The notes: generated from the sequence alone by a model not told the origin. Counted from the first letter of the stretch, positions 8,426 to 17,599 are shown. The stretch is 64,000 nt of DNA from Lichenicola cladoniae (GCF_013201075.1 NZ_CP053708.1:1863501-1927500), one strand, 5' to 3'. A program made the numbers and translations.

Positions 8426-9994
8426 ATGGCACCAGCACAACGGTTGAAGCGGGAGGCTCCCCCGCGCGGCGCGGCCCAGCGGCTCGACGCCATTATTAAA
8501 CAGGCTCGCAATAAGTTACGTAAGGACAAGGGCTTAGACGGTGACACAGACCGTTTGCCGTTGCTTGCGTGGCTCATGTTTCTCAAGCTCTTGGATGACG
8601 TAGAGCGTGTGCGTCAAGCAGAGGTCGCGATGGAGGGGCGGCGCTTCGACAGCGTGGTCGCGCCTCCCTATCGCTGGCGAGATTGGGCCTCGCCAAAAGA
8701 TGGGCTTACGGGGGATGACCTCATCCGCTTCTTGACGATCGAAAAGGAGACGCTGCGGCCGGATGGCACGACTGGCCCAGGTCTTTTCGCAACTTTGCGC
8801 TCCCTCCGGGCTGATGGCGCACGTGATCGTCGAACGGTTGTTGCAACTGTATTTGTAGGCGTCAGCCTAAAGGCGCGTTCAGGCCACATCCTACGCGAGG
8901 TGGTAGAGCTGGTGGATGGCATCCACTTCGATGCCTCTGACGAGGTGTTCCAGCTCTCGCGCCTTTATGAGAGCATGCTGCGTCAGCTGCGTGATGCAGC
9001 TGGTTCGGCTGGCGAGTACTATACACCGCGTCCTGTCGTGCGGCTCATGGTAAAAGCACTCGACCCTCGCCTTGGCGAGGTAGTGGAGGATCCGGCGTGT
9101 GGAACCGCAGGCTTCTTGGTGGAGGCTTTTACTCACCTTCGCGATCAGCGCAAGAGTGCAAAAGACCAGCGTATCTTGCAGGAGCGGAGTATCCGTGGCG
9201 GTGAGGCTAAGCCGCTACCATTCCTGCTGGGTCAGATGAACTTGATGCTGCACGGCTTAGATGCGCCTGACATCGATTCCGGTAACGCTCTTCGCAACAA
9301 ACTTACCGAAATAGGAGAGGCACAGCGGGTGGATGTCATCCTGACTAATCCCCCGTTTGGAGGAGAAGAGGAGGCGTCTGTTCTTGGTAATTTCCCAATA
9401 AATAAACGCACTTCGGAAACGGCTCTGCTGTTTTTGCAACTAATAATGCGCAAGTTACGACGTGGCGGGCGAGGCCGAGCCGCGGTTGTCTTGCCAAACG
9501 GAACGCTGTTTGAGGGCGGAGTCGCGGCAAGAATCAAGGCGGAATTACTGGAAACCTGTGACCTGCGCGCAATCATCCGTCTCCCCGAAGGAGTGTTTGC
9601 ACCCTATACGGACATACCGGCCAATATCTTATTTTTCAGCACCGGAGGTCCGTCCCGCAACGTTGCCTATTGGGAGCAAACCCCGCCAGAGGGACGGCGG
9701 AAGTATACCAAAACGCAGCCAATGCTAGATGAGGAGCTAAGCGACGCGTTGGCATGGTATCGTGTCGGATTTCCGGATGATGAACGTGCTTGGATGGTGC
9801 AGGCGGAGAGCCTGCTGATAAAGGACAAGGCTGGTCGAGTCGTTTCCTGTAATCTTGATATCAAGAACCCTAAATCTGCAGCAAAAGAAGATCATCGTTC
9901 TCCATTCGAGATTATTGCATCTGCGATCGAGAAAGAGCGTGAAGCACTTCGACTTTTGGAAGACGTGCGAGTATTGCTGAGGCAAGACACGTGA
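8426..9994 (+). CDS. hsdM: Type I restriction-modification DNA methyltransferase subunit M
   Basis: 522 residues. It methylates adenine N6 in the recognition sequence specified by HsdS, using S-adenosylmethionine. An N-terminal helical HsdM_N domain covers about residues 15-140. The block GEYYTPRPVVRLMV (about 196-209) is followed by SAM motif I DPACGTAGF (222-230) and catalytic motif IV TNPPFGGEE (about 307-315). ATG 8426 was preferred over upstream possibilities because those overlap the end of hsdR and the family usually starts near here; AAAGAG lies upstream. It overlaps hsdS by four bases (GTGA). All catalytic motifs are intact, so methylation is expected to work even though hsdR is broken. 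Confidence 0.95.
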   Translation: MAPAQRLKREAPPRGAAQRLDAIIKQARNKLRKDKGLDGDTDRLPLLAWLMFLKLLDDVERVRQAEVAMEGRRFDSVVAPPYRWRDWASPKDGLTGDDLIRFLTIEKETLRPDGTTGPGLFATLRSLRADGARDRRTVVATVFVGVSLKARSGHILREVVELVDGIHFDASDEVFQLSRLYESMLRQLRDAAGSAGEYYTPRPVVRLMVKALDPRLGEVVEDPACGTAGFLVEAFTHLRDQRKSAKDQRILQERSIRGGEAKPLPFLLGQMNLMLHGLDAPDIDSGNALRNKLTEIGEAQRVDVILTNPPFGGEEEASVLGNFPINKRTSETALLFLQLIMRKLRRGGRGRAAVVLPNGTLFEGGVAARIKAELLETCDLRAIIRLPEGVFAPYTDIPANILFFSTGGPSRNVAYWEQTPPEGRRKYTKTQPMLDEELSDALAWYRVGFPDDERAWMVQAESLLIKDKAGRVVSCNLDIKNPKSAAKEDHRSPFEIIASAIEKEREALRLLEDVRVLLRQDT

Positions 9995-11190
9995 CGGTTC
10001 GGGAGCAGCTACATGTTGTACTAGAGGATGTACTGACACCAAACTACGACTGGATAGTCTTGGATCCTGATGCTGACTATAAGCAGGTAACCGTTAAACT
10101 CTGGGGCAAGGGCATAGTCCAGCGAGCGATCGTCAAAGGCAGTGATATCGCTGCCGCCTCTCAACTACGCGTTAAAGCCGGGCAGTTCATTGTCTCTCGG
10201 ATCGATGCAAGGCACGGGGCATTCGGATTTATCCCACCTCAGTTGAACGGCGCAGTTGTTTCGAGCGACTTTCCTTGCTTTGACGTGGATAAAACCCGGC
10301 TCAACGTAAGGTATTTAGCTTGGCTCAGCCGAACTCCAGAGTTTGTGGATCTTGCGCGATCGGGTAGCGAAGGATCAACAAACAGAGTACGTCTGAAAGA
10401 GGCTCGCTTCCTAAAACAAAAGCTCATTTTGCCGTTGCTAGCAGAACAAGAGGCAATTGCGAAACAATTGGACAAGGCAGCGTCTTATATAGAAAAAAGA
10501 GCAAAAGCGGCGCAGTCAGTTAGTGATAACTTGCAAGCGATGCTGCAGGTTGTTTTCCGTCGTATCACGCGCAGTGCGCCTGTCGTTTGCCTTGGTGAGA
10601 TCGCTCCGTTGGTCCGTCGTAATGTAAAGATCGAGGAAGAGAAGAGCTATACGGAAATCGGTATACGTAGCTTTTATCGCGGAACATTCCGCCGACGAAC
10701 TATTCCAGGTTCTTCTTTTACTTGGCAGGAGCTTTTCTCAATCAAAGAACACGATTTGATATTCAGTAATTTAATGGCCTGGGAAGGTGCGGTAGCAATT
10801 GCGACACGGAGCGACGTCGAATGTGTCGGTAATCGACGCATGCTCACCTGTGAGGTTAATTTAAAACGAGCGGTCCCAAGCTTCATTCACTTCTATTTCA
10901 CGCAACCAGAGGGTTCGGCTCGGTTGATTGCAGCCTCTCCAAGTAGCATTGCTCGAAACCGTACATTAGGCCCGGTAGCACTCCATAATCTACCGGTTCC
11001 ACTGCCTAGCTTGGGTGCGCAGCAGATATTCGACTCTCTGCATACCAAAGTTCAGGCGGCGCTAGCTGCACATAACAAGGTTGAAGAAGAGCTCGCCAAT
11101 CTCTTGCCGGCTTTGTTGCATCAAACCTTCAATGATCACGAAGTGGCTTTGCCGAATAAAAAGGCGACAAGGCGCCGTGCAGCCGCTTAG
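9991..11190 (+). CDS. hsdS: Type I restriction-modification specificity subunit S
   Basis: 399 residues, normal for HsdS. It holds two target-recognition domains, about residues 1-140 and 190-330. Each is followed by a conserved helical spacer: LAEQEAIAKQLDKAASYIEKRAK (about 150-172) and LGAQQIFDSLHTKVQAALAAHNKVEEEL (about 342-369). These helices set the spacing of the bipartite DNA site and dock HsdM. The start is the GTG at 9991, overlapping the hsdM TGA (GTGA), which implies translational coupling. Sequence and codon use are AT-richer than the chromosome around the island. The DNA target cannot be predicted by reading. Confidence 0.92.
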   Translation: MTVREQLHVVLEDVLTPNYDWIVLDPDADYKQVTVKLWGKGIVQRAIVKGSDIAAASQLRVKAGQFIVSRIDARHGAFGFIPPQLNGAVVSSDFPCFDVDKTRLNVRYLAWLSRTPEFVDLARSGSEGSTNRVRLKEARFLKQKLILPLLAEQEAIAKQLDKAASYIEKRAKAAQSVSDNLQAMLQVVFRRITRSAPVVCLGEIAPLVRRNVKIEEEKSYTEIGIRSFYRGTFRRRTIPGSSFTWQELFSIKEHDLIFSNLMAWEGAVAIATRSDVECVGNRRMLTCEVNLKRAVPSFIHFYFTQPEGSARLIAASPSSIARNRTLGPVALHNLPVPLPSLGAQQIFDSLHTKVQAALAAHNKVEEELANLLPALLHQTFNDHEVALPNKKATRRRAAA

Positions 11191-11655
11191 GTTTTATTTA
11201 CGGTTCTAGACCCGTGAGTTGAGGGAGAAAAGTTTAACTTAAGGTTAGGGCATGAGGATGAACAATACATCCGGTAATGTCTGGCGTGGCGTTCATCTTG
11301 CTTAAGGCGAGGCTGCTATCTGCCGTGGTCTCGTGCATGAAAAGCGGATTGGGGCTGCACTTTCGATTTCGGCTCGGTCTGGCCCCCGTGAAAATATTTG
11401 GTTTGTGGTCCCGGCCGATTAGCTACATTTCGTGGTATTGGATGGTGTGTGGCACCTGCGCCAGCTTGTTGTGCCAAAATTTGAGTGTGCGCGGTTCGCG
11501 ATTAAGCATATATTCTAACCTGATGGTAGAGACGTTCACAAGGTCATCGACCTGTTGGAGTGACCAGCAAGATGATTAAGGTAGATGTTTGATAAGCGAA
11601 TTGCAGGGCCGCACGGTCGGGTATCAACCGCTGGCAAGCCTGGACGTTTTTGCGC
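11191..11655. other. 465-bp gene-free stretch after hsdS
   Basis: No convincing coding sequence on either strand; the ORFs present have no recognisable domain and no good ribosome-binding site. The composition remains AT-richer than the core genome. No clear rho-independent terminator follows hsdS; an imperfect palindrome around TCTAGA at 11200-11214 is weak. The stretch probably consists of eroded sequence between the restriction locus and the decayed gene at 11656-12109. Confidence 0.45.
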
Positions 11656-12109
11656 TTACTTGAGAGCGTCTGCGGCAGCATTATTGATGGCCTTGCACAA
11701 ACGAGACACCCCGACTGGGCAGGAATTCTTGGCAAGATAAGCTATCTTCTCAATGTCGCGTGTATTCAGCGTCGAGTTGATTTGAGCGGTAACAAAAAAG
11801 GCGGAGAGCAGGAGCCTTCTTGGTTTCGGCTGCGAAGTTAGGAAGCGATCTCCAATGGTCGGCTAAGATTCTTGCCACACCCTCGGACGACGCCTCGGCT
11901 ATTTCCCCTCCGTCGCACCCTTAATAAAGATGGAGATACGCCGCGACAGCTCGCCACGACGTCAGCCCGTCGGCTGCAGTCTCCGCAGCATCCGCCTTCG
12001 CTGGTGGGCAAGCTAAAGACTGGGCGCCCACGTTGCCAACGAACAGAAGAAGAAACGCAGCAACGGGAAGACATTTAACGAATAGGTTTACGTTCCCGGC
12101 TTGCCCCAT
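11656..12109 (-). pseudogene. Decayed gene for a small secreted cysteine-containing protein
   Basis: Reading the minus strand from ATG at 12109 gives a signal peptide (hydrophobic core VAAFLLLFVGN, probable cleavage after VGA or GAQ) and then LACPPAKADAAETAADGLTSWRAVAAYLHLY. TAA stops the frame at 11921-11923. The same frame continues past the stop with GCDGGEIAEASSEGVARILADHW. Near a run of six T residues (minus strand, about 11790) the similarity moves to another frame: FFVTAQINSTLNTRDIEKIAYLAKNSCPVGVSRLC..., ending at TAA 11656-11658. The pattern (CDDG-like, IAEG-like, VA..L..HW, late CP.G...LC) recalls an uncharacterised periplasmic family that I remember from several proteobacteria. Two lesions make it a pseudogene, or possibly one lesion plus a homopolymer sequencing error. 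Confidence 0.65.
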
Positions 12110-12281
12110 GCGCGGTACCGACAGGCGGCTACGCCAGCATGATGTTGTTCCCCGACTAAGACAGGCGCGATACCCGTGTAGCCTGCCCTTCAACGTTTCG
12201 ACGGAAGCTGCCCCACAAAGTGCACCCGGACGGCCGAGACCCTGACCCAACAAATCAGACATCTCCACACCGCCTCCATCA

Positions 12282-13307
12282 TCAGCCAAACCCATCACTC
12301 CCACCCTCCACCAACGTCATCGGCCAAAGCCGCTGCACCGGCCCAACCAGGACCCCCTCATCATCGGGTGTCATCGCCAGCAGCAACGCCTCGGCAAGAT
12401 CCCTGCCGAGGTCGTGCAGCGATAGCGTGAAGCATGTCAGCGAGGGCGACAGGCCGCGGCTTGCCGGCGTGTCGCGGATGCCGATCAGCGACATGTCCCG
12501 GCCTGGTCGCAGTCCGGCCTCCTGCAGCCGGCGATAGGCCCCGACCGGCATGGTGTCGCCATTGAGGATCAGCGCCGTCGGGGGATCGGCCAGCCCCAGC
12601 AGCGTATCCACGGCCCGGTAGCCACCGGCCTCGTCGGTCTCGACGCGAACCAGCAGGGCCGGATCGACCGCCAATCCGGCGTCCTGCAGTGCTGCGCGAT
12701 AGGCATCGGCAAACACATGCCCGAGATTGATGTCCGATGCCGGGTCGGCCAGGGCGATACGCCGGTGTCCGGCGGCGGCAAGGCGGGCGACCGACTGGTG
12801 GGCTACGGCCTCGAAATCGAGGTCGATCCACGGCTGGCTGCCGCCGGACAGGCTGCGTCCCAGCGTGGCGAACGGAACCCCGCGCTCCAGCAGGAACGGG
12901 ATGCGCGGATCATGCCGCATCGTCGCCGACAGCAGCCAACCATCCGCAAGGCCGCGCGACACCGCACGCTGCAGGAACGCGAACTGGTCCTCGTCGCTCC
13001 GGGCAAGCAGGACCATGAGGTCCAGTTGCCGGGACGCCAGGGCAGCCTGGATCCCGCCGAACAGCGCCATGAAGAACGGGTCGCCCTGGGCCGCACTGTC
13101 CGCGCTGGGGGTCAGCACGAAGGCGATGGTCCGGGTCTGGCCACGACGCAGCGTCTGGCCGGCCTGGTTGGGCACGTAGCCGAACGCCGCGACCGCCTCG
13201 AGCACCCGGACCCGCGTCGCCTCGCGCACGTCCTTGCGGCCATTGAGGGCCCGGGACACCGTGCCGATCGACAGGTCGAGATGGCGGGCGAGCGCGCGTA
13301 TGTCCAT
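12282..13307 (-). CDS. LacI-family transcriptional regulator
   Basis: 341 residues from ATG 13307. The N-terminal helix-turn-helix is classic (MDIRALARHLDLSIGTVSRALNGRK, with VSRALNG as recognition-helix signature). The hinge-helix region follows, then a periplasmic-binding-protein-like effector domain (about residues 60-335). An upstream in-frame extension to 13373 exists but would place extra residues before the HTH, so ATG 13307 is preferred. The gene is divergent from the sugar operon starting at 13451, and a perfect palindrome at 13379-13394 lies between them. It is therefore very likely the local repressor of that operon and probably of itself. The effector is unknown, probably the sugar or polyol taken up by the operon. 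Confidence 0.93.
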   Translation of the reverse strand: MDIRALARHLDLSIGTVSRALNGRKDVREATRVRVLEAVAAFGYVPNQAGQTLRRGQTRTIAFVLTPSADSAAQGDPFFMALFGGIQAALASRQLDLMVLLARSDEDQFAFLQRAVSRGLADGWLLSATMRHDPRIPFLLERGVPFATLGRSLSGGSQPWIDLDFEAVAHQSVARLAAAGHRRIALADPASDINLGHVFADAYRAALQDAGLAVDPALLVRVETDEAGGYRAVDTLLGLADPPTALILNGDTMPVGAYRRLQEAGLRPGRDMSLIGIRDTPASRGLSPSLTCFTLSLHDLGRDLAEALLLAMTPDDEGVLVGPVQRLWPMTLVEGGSDGFG

Positions 13308-13378
13308 CGGGTCCGTTCCATCCTCGAGCCGTGTCGCCGCAATCCCGGCTTGACGCAGGGATAGCACGCGCACAGTCT

Positions 13379-13394
13379 CCGTAAACGTTTACGG
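13379..13394. promoter_or_regulatory. LacI-type operator, perfect 16-bp palindrome
   Basis: CCGTAAACGTTTACGG reads identically on both strands, with the central CG step that LacI/GalR-type hinge helices intercalate. It sits 72 bases upstream of the regulator start (13307) and 57 bases before the first operon gene (13451), the right place to control both directions. No second copy was seen by eye elsewhere in the window. Confidence 0.85.
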
Positions 13395-13450
13395 GACCGA
13401 TCGCCGAACGCAGCCTCACAGAAGGCAGGCGGCGATCGAGCAGGGGGAGG

Positions 13451-14503
13451 ATGACGATGCGAGCAGCCTTGATCGGTTGCGGCGAGATGAGTCGCGCCTG
13501 GCTGGCGGCAGCGGCCGAGCTGGACGAGATCGAGATCGTCGGCCTGGCCGACCTGGACGAGGGCCGCGCCCGGTCGCGGGCGGTGGAATTCGGCCTCGGC
13601 GACGTGGTGATCGCCAACGATATCGAAACGCTGCTGGAGCGCTCAAGGCCGGACATGCTGTTCGACGTCGTCGTGCCGGCGGCCCGTCATGGTGTCGTGC
13701 TGGCCGCCCTGGCCGCCGGATGCCACGTGCTGAGCGAGAAGCCGCTTGCCGACACGCTGGTGCATGCACGGGAACTCGTCCACGCGACACGCTCGGCCAG
13801 CCGCCTGCACGCGGTGATTCAGAACCGGCGCTATTTGCCCGGGATCCGGAGGCTGCACCGGCTGATCGAGAGCGGCGCGCTCGGCAAGGTCACCGGCCTG
13901 CATTGCGATTTCTTCAAGGCGCCGCATTTCGGCGGATTTCGCGAGCAGATGGAACACGTGCTGCTGCTCGACATGGCGATCCACAGTTTCGATGCGGCGC
14001 GCTATCTCGCCGGCGTCACGCCGGACAGCGTCTATTGCCACGAAACCAACCCGGACGGATCGTGGTTTGCCGCTGGCGCCGCGGCGAACGCCATCTTCAC
14101 CCTGCCCACCGGCGGGGTGCTCACCTATCGCGGCAGCTGGTGCGCGAACGGAATGCCGACCAGTTGGAACGGCCAGTGGCGCGTGGTCGGCGACCGCGGC
14201 ACCGCCATTTGGGATGGCGAGGATGCCGTCACCGCCGAATGCCTCGCCGACCCCGCGGCACAGGATGGGCTGTTCTCGGTCACGCAGCCCATCGAAGTGC
14301 CGCCGTTGCATTCCGATGACGGGATCGACGGACATCTCGGCCTGCTGCGCGACTTCGCACGCTCCGTGCGCGAAGGCCGCGAACCCGAGACGGTCAGCCA
14401 CCACAATCTCGGCAGCCTGGCCATGGTGTTCGGCGCGATCGAAAGCGCCGAGACCGGCCGCAGCGTCACCATCGCCATTCCCGAAGAACCGGAGGTTCCA
14501 TGA
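13451..14503 (+). CDS. Gfo/Idh/MocA-family NAD(P)-dependent oxidoreductase
   Basis: 350 residues. The N-terminal Rossmann fold has GCGEMSRAW (residues about 9-17), and the SEKPLADTL motif at about residues 96-104 supplies the conserved lysine. The C-terminal alpha/beta domain carries the family's HSFDAARYLAG segment. Family members oxidise or reduce a hydroxyl of a sugar, inositol or glucoside to a ketone. Strong ribosome-binding site GGGGGAGG lies just upstream of ATG 13451. It is the first gene of the LacI-controlled operon and overlaps the next gene by four bases (ATGA). A 3-keto-glycoside or inositol route is a reasonable guess given the paired TIM-barrel isomerases, but the substrate is not determined. 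Confidence 0.92.
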   Translation: MTMRAALIGCGEMSRAWLAAAAELDEIEIVGLADLDEGRARSRAVEFGLGDVVIANDIETLLERSRPDMLFDVVVPAARHGVVLAALAAGCHVLSEKPLADTLVHARELVHATRSASRLHAVIQNRRYLPGIRRLHRLIESGALGKVTGLHCDFFKAPHFGGFREQMEHVLLLDMAIHSFDAARYLAGVTPDSVYCHETNPDGSWFAAGAAANAIFTLPTGGVLTYRGSWCANGMPTSWNGQWRVVGDRGTAIWDGEDAVTAECLADPAAQDGLFSVTQPIEVPPLHSDDGIDGHLGLLRDFARSVREGREPETVSHHNLGSLAMVFGAIESAETGRSVTIAIPEEPEVP

Positions 14504-15402
14504 CCAATCCTGCGCTCGATATCCGCATCGGCACCATGGTCCGCGCCAACGCACCGGATCCGGCCGGTACCGTGCGACAGATCTTGCCGCATGGCTTCGA
14601 GAGCATCGAGCCGTTCTTCTGGCAGACGCTGGGCGGCGTCGATCTGCCGCGCCTGGCCGGACAGCTTCGCGACGTGATCGCCGATTCCGGCGTGACCATG
14701 AGCACGCTCGGGATGTTCGGCAATCCGCTGGAGGACCGCCCGCTCGATCGCGAGACGCTGGCCGGCTGGGAGCAGCTCATCGACCATGCGCACCTGTTCG
14801 GCGCGACCACGATCGCCGGCTTCACCGGCCGGGTGCGCGACCGGCCGCTACCGGAAAGCCTGCCGCGCTTCAGGCAAGTCTTCGGCCCGCTGGCGAAGCG
14901 CGCCGCCGACAAGGGTGTGCGGATCGCCTTCGAGAATTGTCCGATGGAGGGGTCCTGGGCAACCGGCGACTGGAACATCGCCCATAATCCGGCTGCATGG
15001 GAGCTTATGTTCAACGCGCTGCCGGACGAGAATATCGGCCTCGAGTGGGAGCCGTGCCACCAGCTCTATTACCTGATCGATCCGATGCCGCAGCTGCGCG
15101 ACTGGATGCCGAAGATCTTCCATGTGCATGGCAAGGATGCCAGCGTGCGCTGGGATGTGGTGCGCCGGCACGGCGTGCACGGTGCCGAGCCGTTCGCCTT
15201 CCACCGCACGCCCGGGTTCGGCGACAGCGACTGGACCGCGATCATCAGCGACCTTCGCCTGGGCGGCTACACCGGCTCGATCGATATCGAGGGCTGGCAC
15301 GATCCGGTCTATCGCGAGGCGCTGGAAATGACCGGGCAGGTGGCCGGGCTGAACCATCTGAAACGCTGCCGTGGAGGCGACTTCGTGCCCAACCCGGCCT
15401 GA
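14500..15402 (+). CDS. Xylose-isomerase-like TIM-barrel sugar isomerase/epimerase
   Basis: 300 residues of the AP-endonuclease-2-like TIM barrel (sugar phosphate isomerase/epimerase, hydroxypyruvate isomerase group). Acidic and histidine metal ligands are visible along the barrel: FENCPM (E near residue 145), GLEWEPCHQ (about 183-191), KIFHVHGKDA (about 206-215) and DIEGWHDPVY near the C-terminus. It is translationally coupled to the preceding dehydrogenase and followed 62 bases later by the binding protein. Its likely job is aldose-ketose isomerisation, 2-epimerisation or dehydration of the keto-sugar formed by the dehydrogenase. The second TIM barrel at 18463 is a different subgroup. Confidence 0.9.
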   Translation: MTNPALDIRIGTMVRANAPDPAGTVRQILPHGFESIEPFFWQTLGGVDLPRLAGQLRDVIADSGVTMSTLGMFGNPLEDRPLDRETLAGWEQLIDHAHLFGATTIAGFTGRVRDRPLPESLPRFRQVFGPLAKRAADKGVRIAFENCPMEGSWATGDWNIAHNPAAWELMFNALPDENIGLEWEPCHQLYYLIDPMPQLRDWMPKIFHVHGKDASVRWDVVRRHGVHGAEPFAFHRTPGFGDSDWTAIISDLRLGGYTGSIDIEGWHDPVYREALEMTGQVAGLNHLKRCRGGDFVPNPA

Positions 15403-15464
15403 CACCGTCGCACCTGCGGCCGACCGGGGATCAACTCCGGCGGCGTCTTCGAGAGGAAACACCG

Positions 15465-16709
15465 ATGTTCAAACATGCATGCCGGCTGGCGTTTTCCAGG
15501 TTGGCGATCTCCGGGCTGGCGATACTGTGTGTCGCACCCGCCCGGGCGGCTCCCGTCACGTTGCAATTCTGGACGATCGAGAAGCCGAACCAGGTGACGC
15601 AAAGCTACGCGCTGGCGAAGGAGTTCGAGGCAAAGAACCCCGACATCCACATCGAGATCAAGCATGTCGATTTCGCCGATGTGTCCAACGACACCATGCG
15701 CGCCATCGCCACCGGCGCCGGGCCCGACCTGGTCACCATCGACAACCCCGAGGTCGCGTTGTTCGCCGCGCATAATGCGCTGGCCGACCTGTCGCCGCTG
15801 ATCGCGCAATCGAAGGTGATCGATCCGAAGCGCTTCTTTCCCGGCCCGCTCGCATCGGTGACATGGAAGGGGCACGTGTTCGGGCTGCCGCGCGGCTCGA
15901 ACACGCTGGTGCTGTATATCAACGACGACGCCTTCAAGGCGGCCGGGCTCGATCCCGCGCAGCCCCCGGCCACCTGGGACGCCCTGCGCGAAGATGCGCG
16001 CAAGCTGACGGACCCGGCGAAGGGTGTTTACGGTCTTGCCTTCTCGGCCATCGGCGACGAGGAAGGAACGTTCCAGTTCCTGCCATGGGTGCAGAGTGCC
16101 GGCGGTGACTACGACAAGATCTCCGGTCCGGCCGGGGTGGCGGCGCTGACATTCTGGCAGAGCCTCATCGACGAGAAACTCGCCTCGCACGACACGCTGA
16201 TCCGGGCACAGTCGGACGCGTTCCAGACCTTCGTCAACGGCAACGCGGCGATGGCGATTTCAGGACCGTGGGAGCTGAGCGGCCCGATCTCGACCGCGAA
16301 GTTCGCCTGGAGCACAGCACTCCTGCCGGTCCAGAAGCCGGGTGGCACGCACGCCTCGGCCCTCGGCGAACATGCGTTCGTCATCCTGCACAACAGCGCG
16401 CACCCGGCCGAAGCATTCCGCTTTCTCGAGTACGTCTATTCGCAGGAAGGACGCGACTGGAACGAGTTCGGCATGCTGCCCTCGATCCGCATCGACAATC
16501 CGGCCGCGCCGCAGCATCCGCAAGCCTACGCGACCTTCATCGAGGAGATGAAATATGCCCGGGTGCGTGGACCGAACCCGCACTGGTCGGTCATTTCCAA
16601 AGCGATCCAGGCCGCCTTCCAGTCGGCGCTGACGCATCAGGCCCAGCCGGCCGCCGCGCTGAAGGACGCACAGGCGATCATCGACCCGGCGCTGCAGGGC
16701 GACAATTAA
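15465..16709 (+). CDS. Sugar ABC transporter, extracellular substrate-binding protein (CUT1 type)
   Basis: 414 residues from ATG 15465, with GAGAGGA upstream. It starts with a signal peptide (LAISGLAILCVAPARAA, cleavage near residue 29). The body is a family 1 solute-binding protein: VTLQFWTIEKP at the start, GAGPDLVTIDNPEVALFA, GLPRGSNTLVLYIN, GNAAMAISGPWELS and the C-terminal EAFRFLEYVYSQEGRDW. No lipobox, so it is a soluble periplasmic protein. The stop overlaps the first permease start (TAATG). It delivers a sugar or polyol to the two permeases that follow. Ligand unknown. Confidence 0.95.
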   Translation: MFKHACRLAFSRLAISGLAILCVAPARAAPVTLQFWTIEKPNQVTQSYALAKEFEAKNPDIHIEIKHVDFADVSNDTMRAIATGAGPDLVTIDNPEVALFAAHNALADLSPLIAQSKVIDPKRFFPGPLASVTWKGHVFGLPRGSNTLVLYINDDAFKAAGLDPAQPPATWDALREDARKLTDPAKGVYGLAFSAIGDEEGTFQFLPWVQSAGGDYDKISGPAGVAALTFWQSLIDEKLASHDTLIRAQSDAFQTFVNGNAAMAISGPWELSGPISTAKFAWSTALLPVQKPGGTHASALGEHAFVILHNSAHPAEAFRFLEYVYSQEGRDWNEFGMLPSIRIDNPAAPQHPQAYATFIEEMKYARVRGPNPHWSVISKAIQAAFQSALTHQAQPAAALKDAQAIIDPALQGDN

Positions 16710-17599
16710 TGAAGCTTGCCCACCAGCGGCCTATGTTCGACATCGCCATGCTCGGCGTGCCGCTGGTGTTTCTCGTGCTCATCTGTGCGGTCCCGGTGGT
16801 CTACACCGTCGTGATGTCGTTCCAGAGCGTCGACATGTTCACCATCATGTCGCTGCGCCGGCCGTTCGTCGGGCTGCACAACTACATGGCCCTGTTCGCG
16901 CGGCCGGGTGCCCGCCACATCTTCCTGAACACCGCCCTGTTCACCATCCTCTCGGTGAGCGCGCAGCTCGTGCTGGGGTTCGCGCTGGCGCTGTTCTTCA
17001 ACCGCCGCTTCCCGGGCGCCGCCACGCTGCGGGGCGTGTTCCTGGCCGGCTGGATCATGCCCGGGCTCGTGGTCGGCGGGATCTGGAAATGGATCTTTGC
17101 CGGCGATAACGGCGTGCTCAACGCGGTGCTGGCCGGACTGCACCTGACCCGGTCGCACCCATTCTGGTTGTCCGATCCCGCTTTGTCGCTCTACGCGGTC
17201 ATCGTCGCCAACATCTGGCTCGGGATCCCGTTCAACATGATCCTGCTGTCGGTCGGCTTGGCCGCGGTCCCGGCCGACGTGTACGAGGCTGCGAAGATGG
17301 ACGGCGCCGGCCCGGTCCGCACGTTCCTGTTCATCACGCTGCCGATGATGCGGGCGACCATCGCCGCGGTGGCGTCCCTCGGGGTCATCTTCACGCTGCA
17401 GCAATACGATCTGATTTCCGGCCTGACCGAGGGTGGCCCGTCCAACAGCTCCAATGTCGCGCAATACTGGTCCTGGCAGCTGTCGTTCCAGGTCTACGAG
17501 ATCGGGCAGGGCAGCGCGCTGGCGGTGCTGATGCTGGCGTTCACGGCGGCGGTCGCGGGCTTCTATGTCTGGTCGACCCGACAGGAGCAGGCGGCATGA
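16709..17599 (+). CDS. Sugar ABC transporter permease (MalF/UgpA-like)
   Basis: 296 residues with six predicted membrane segments. The first is VPLVFLVLICAVPVVYTVVMSF at about residues 15-36. The cytoplasmic EAA loop is present as YEAAKMDGAGPVRTFLFITLP (about residues 192-212), where an ABC ATPase docks. ATG 16709 overlaps the TAA of the binding-protein gene. The end overlaps the next permease by four bases (ATGA). Together with the gene at 17596 it forms the heterodimeric membrane channel. No ATP-binding subunit is encoded in this operon, so the pair must borrow one. Confidence 0.95.
   Translation: MKLAHQRPMFDIAMLGVPLVFLVLICAVPVVYTVVMSFQSVDMFTIMSLRRPFVGLHNYMALFARPGARHIFLNTALFTILSVSAQLVLGFALALFFNRRFPGAATLRGVFLAGWIMPGLVVGGIWKWIFAGDNGVLNAVLAGLHLTRSHPFWLSDPALSLYAVIVANIWLGIPFNMILLSVGLAAVPADVYEAAKMDGAGPVRTFLFITLPMMRATIAAVASLGVIFTLQQYDLISGLTEGGPSNSSNVAQYWSWQLSFQVYEIGQGSALAVLMLAFTAAVAGFYVWSTRQEQAA

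Noticed and set aside
11198-11217. T-arm-like string resembling a tRNA 3' end after hsdS
   Set aside because: On the minus strand it shares about seven bases with the tRNA-Glu T-arm, but the rest does not align and no cloverleaf can be drawn; not accepted as an attachment site.
11277-11579. 100-codon ORF after hsdS
   Set aside because: No recognisable domain and no good ribosome-binding site; leucine/serine-rich composition by chance cannot be excluded.
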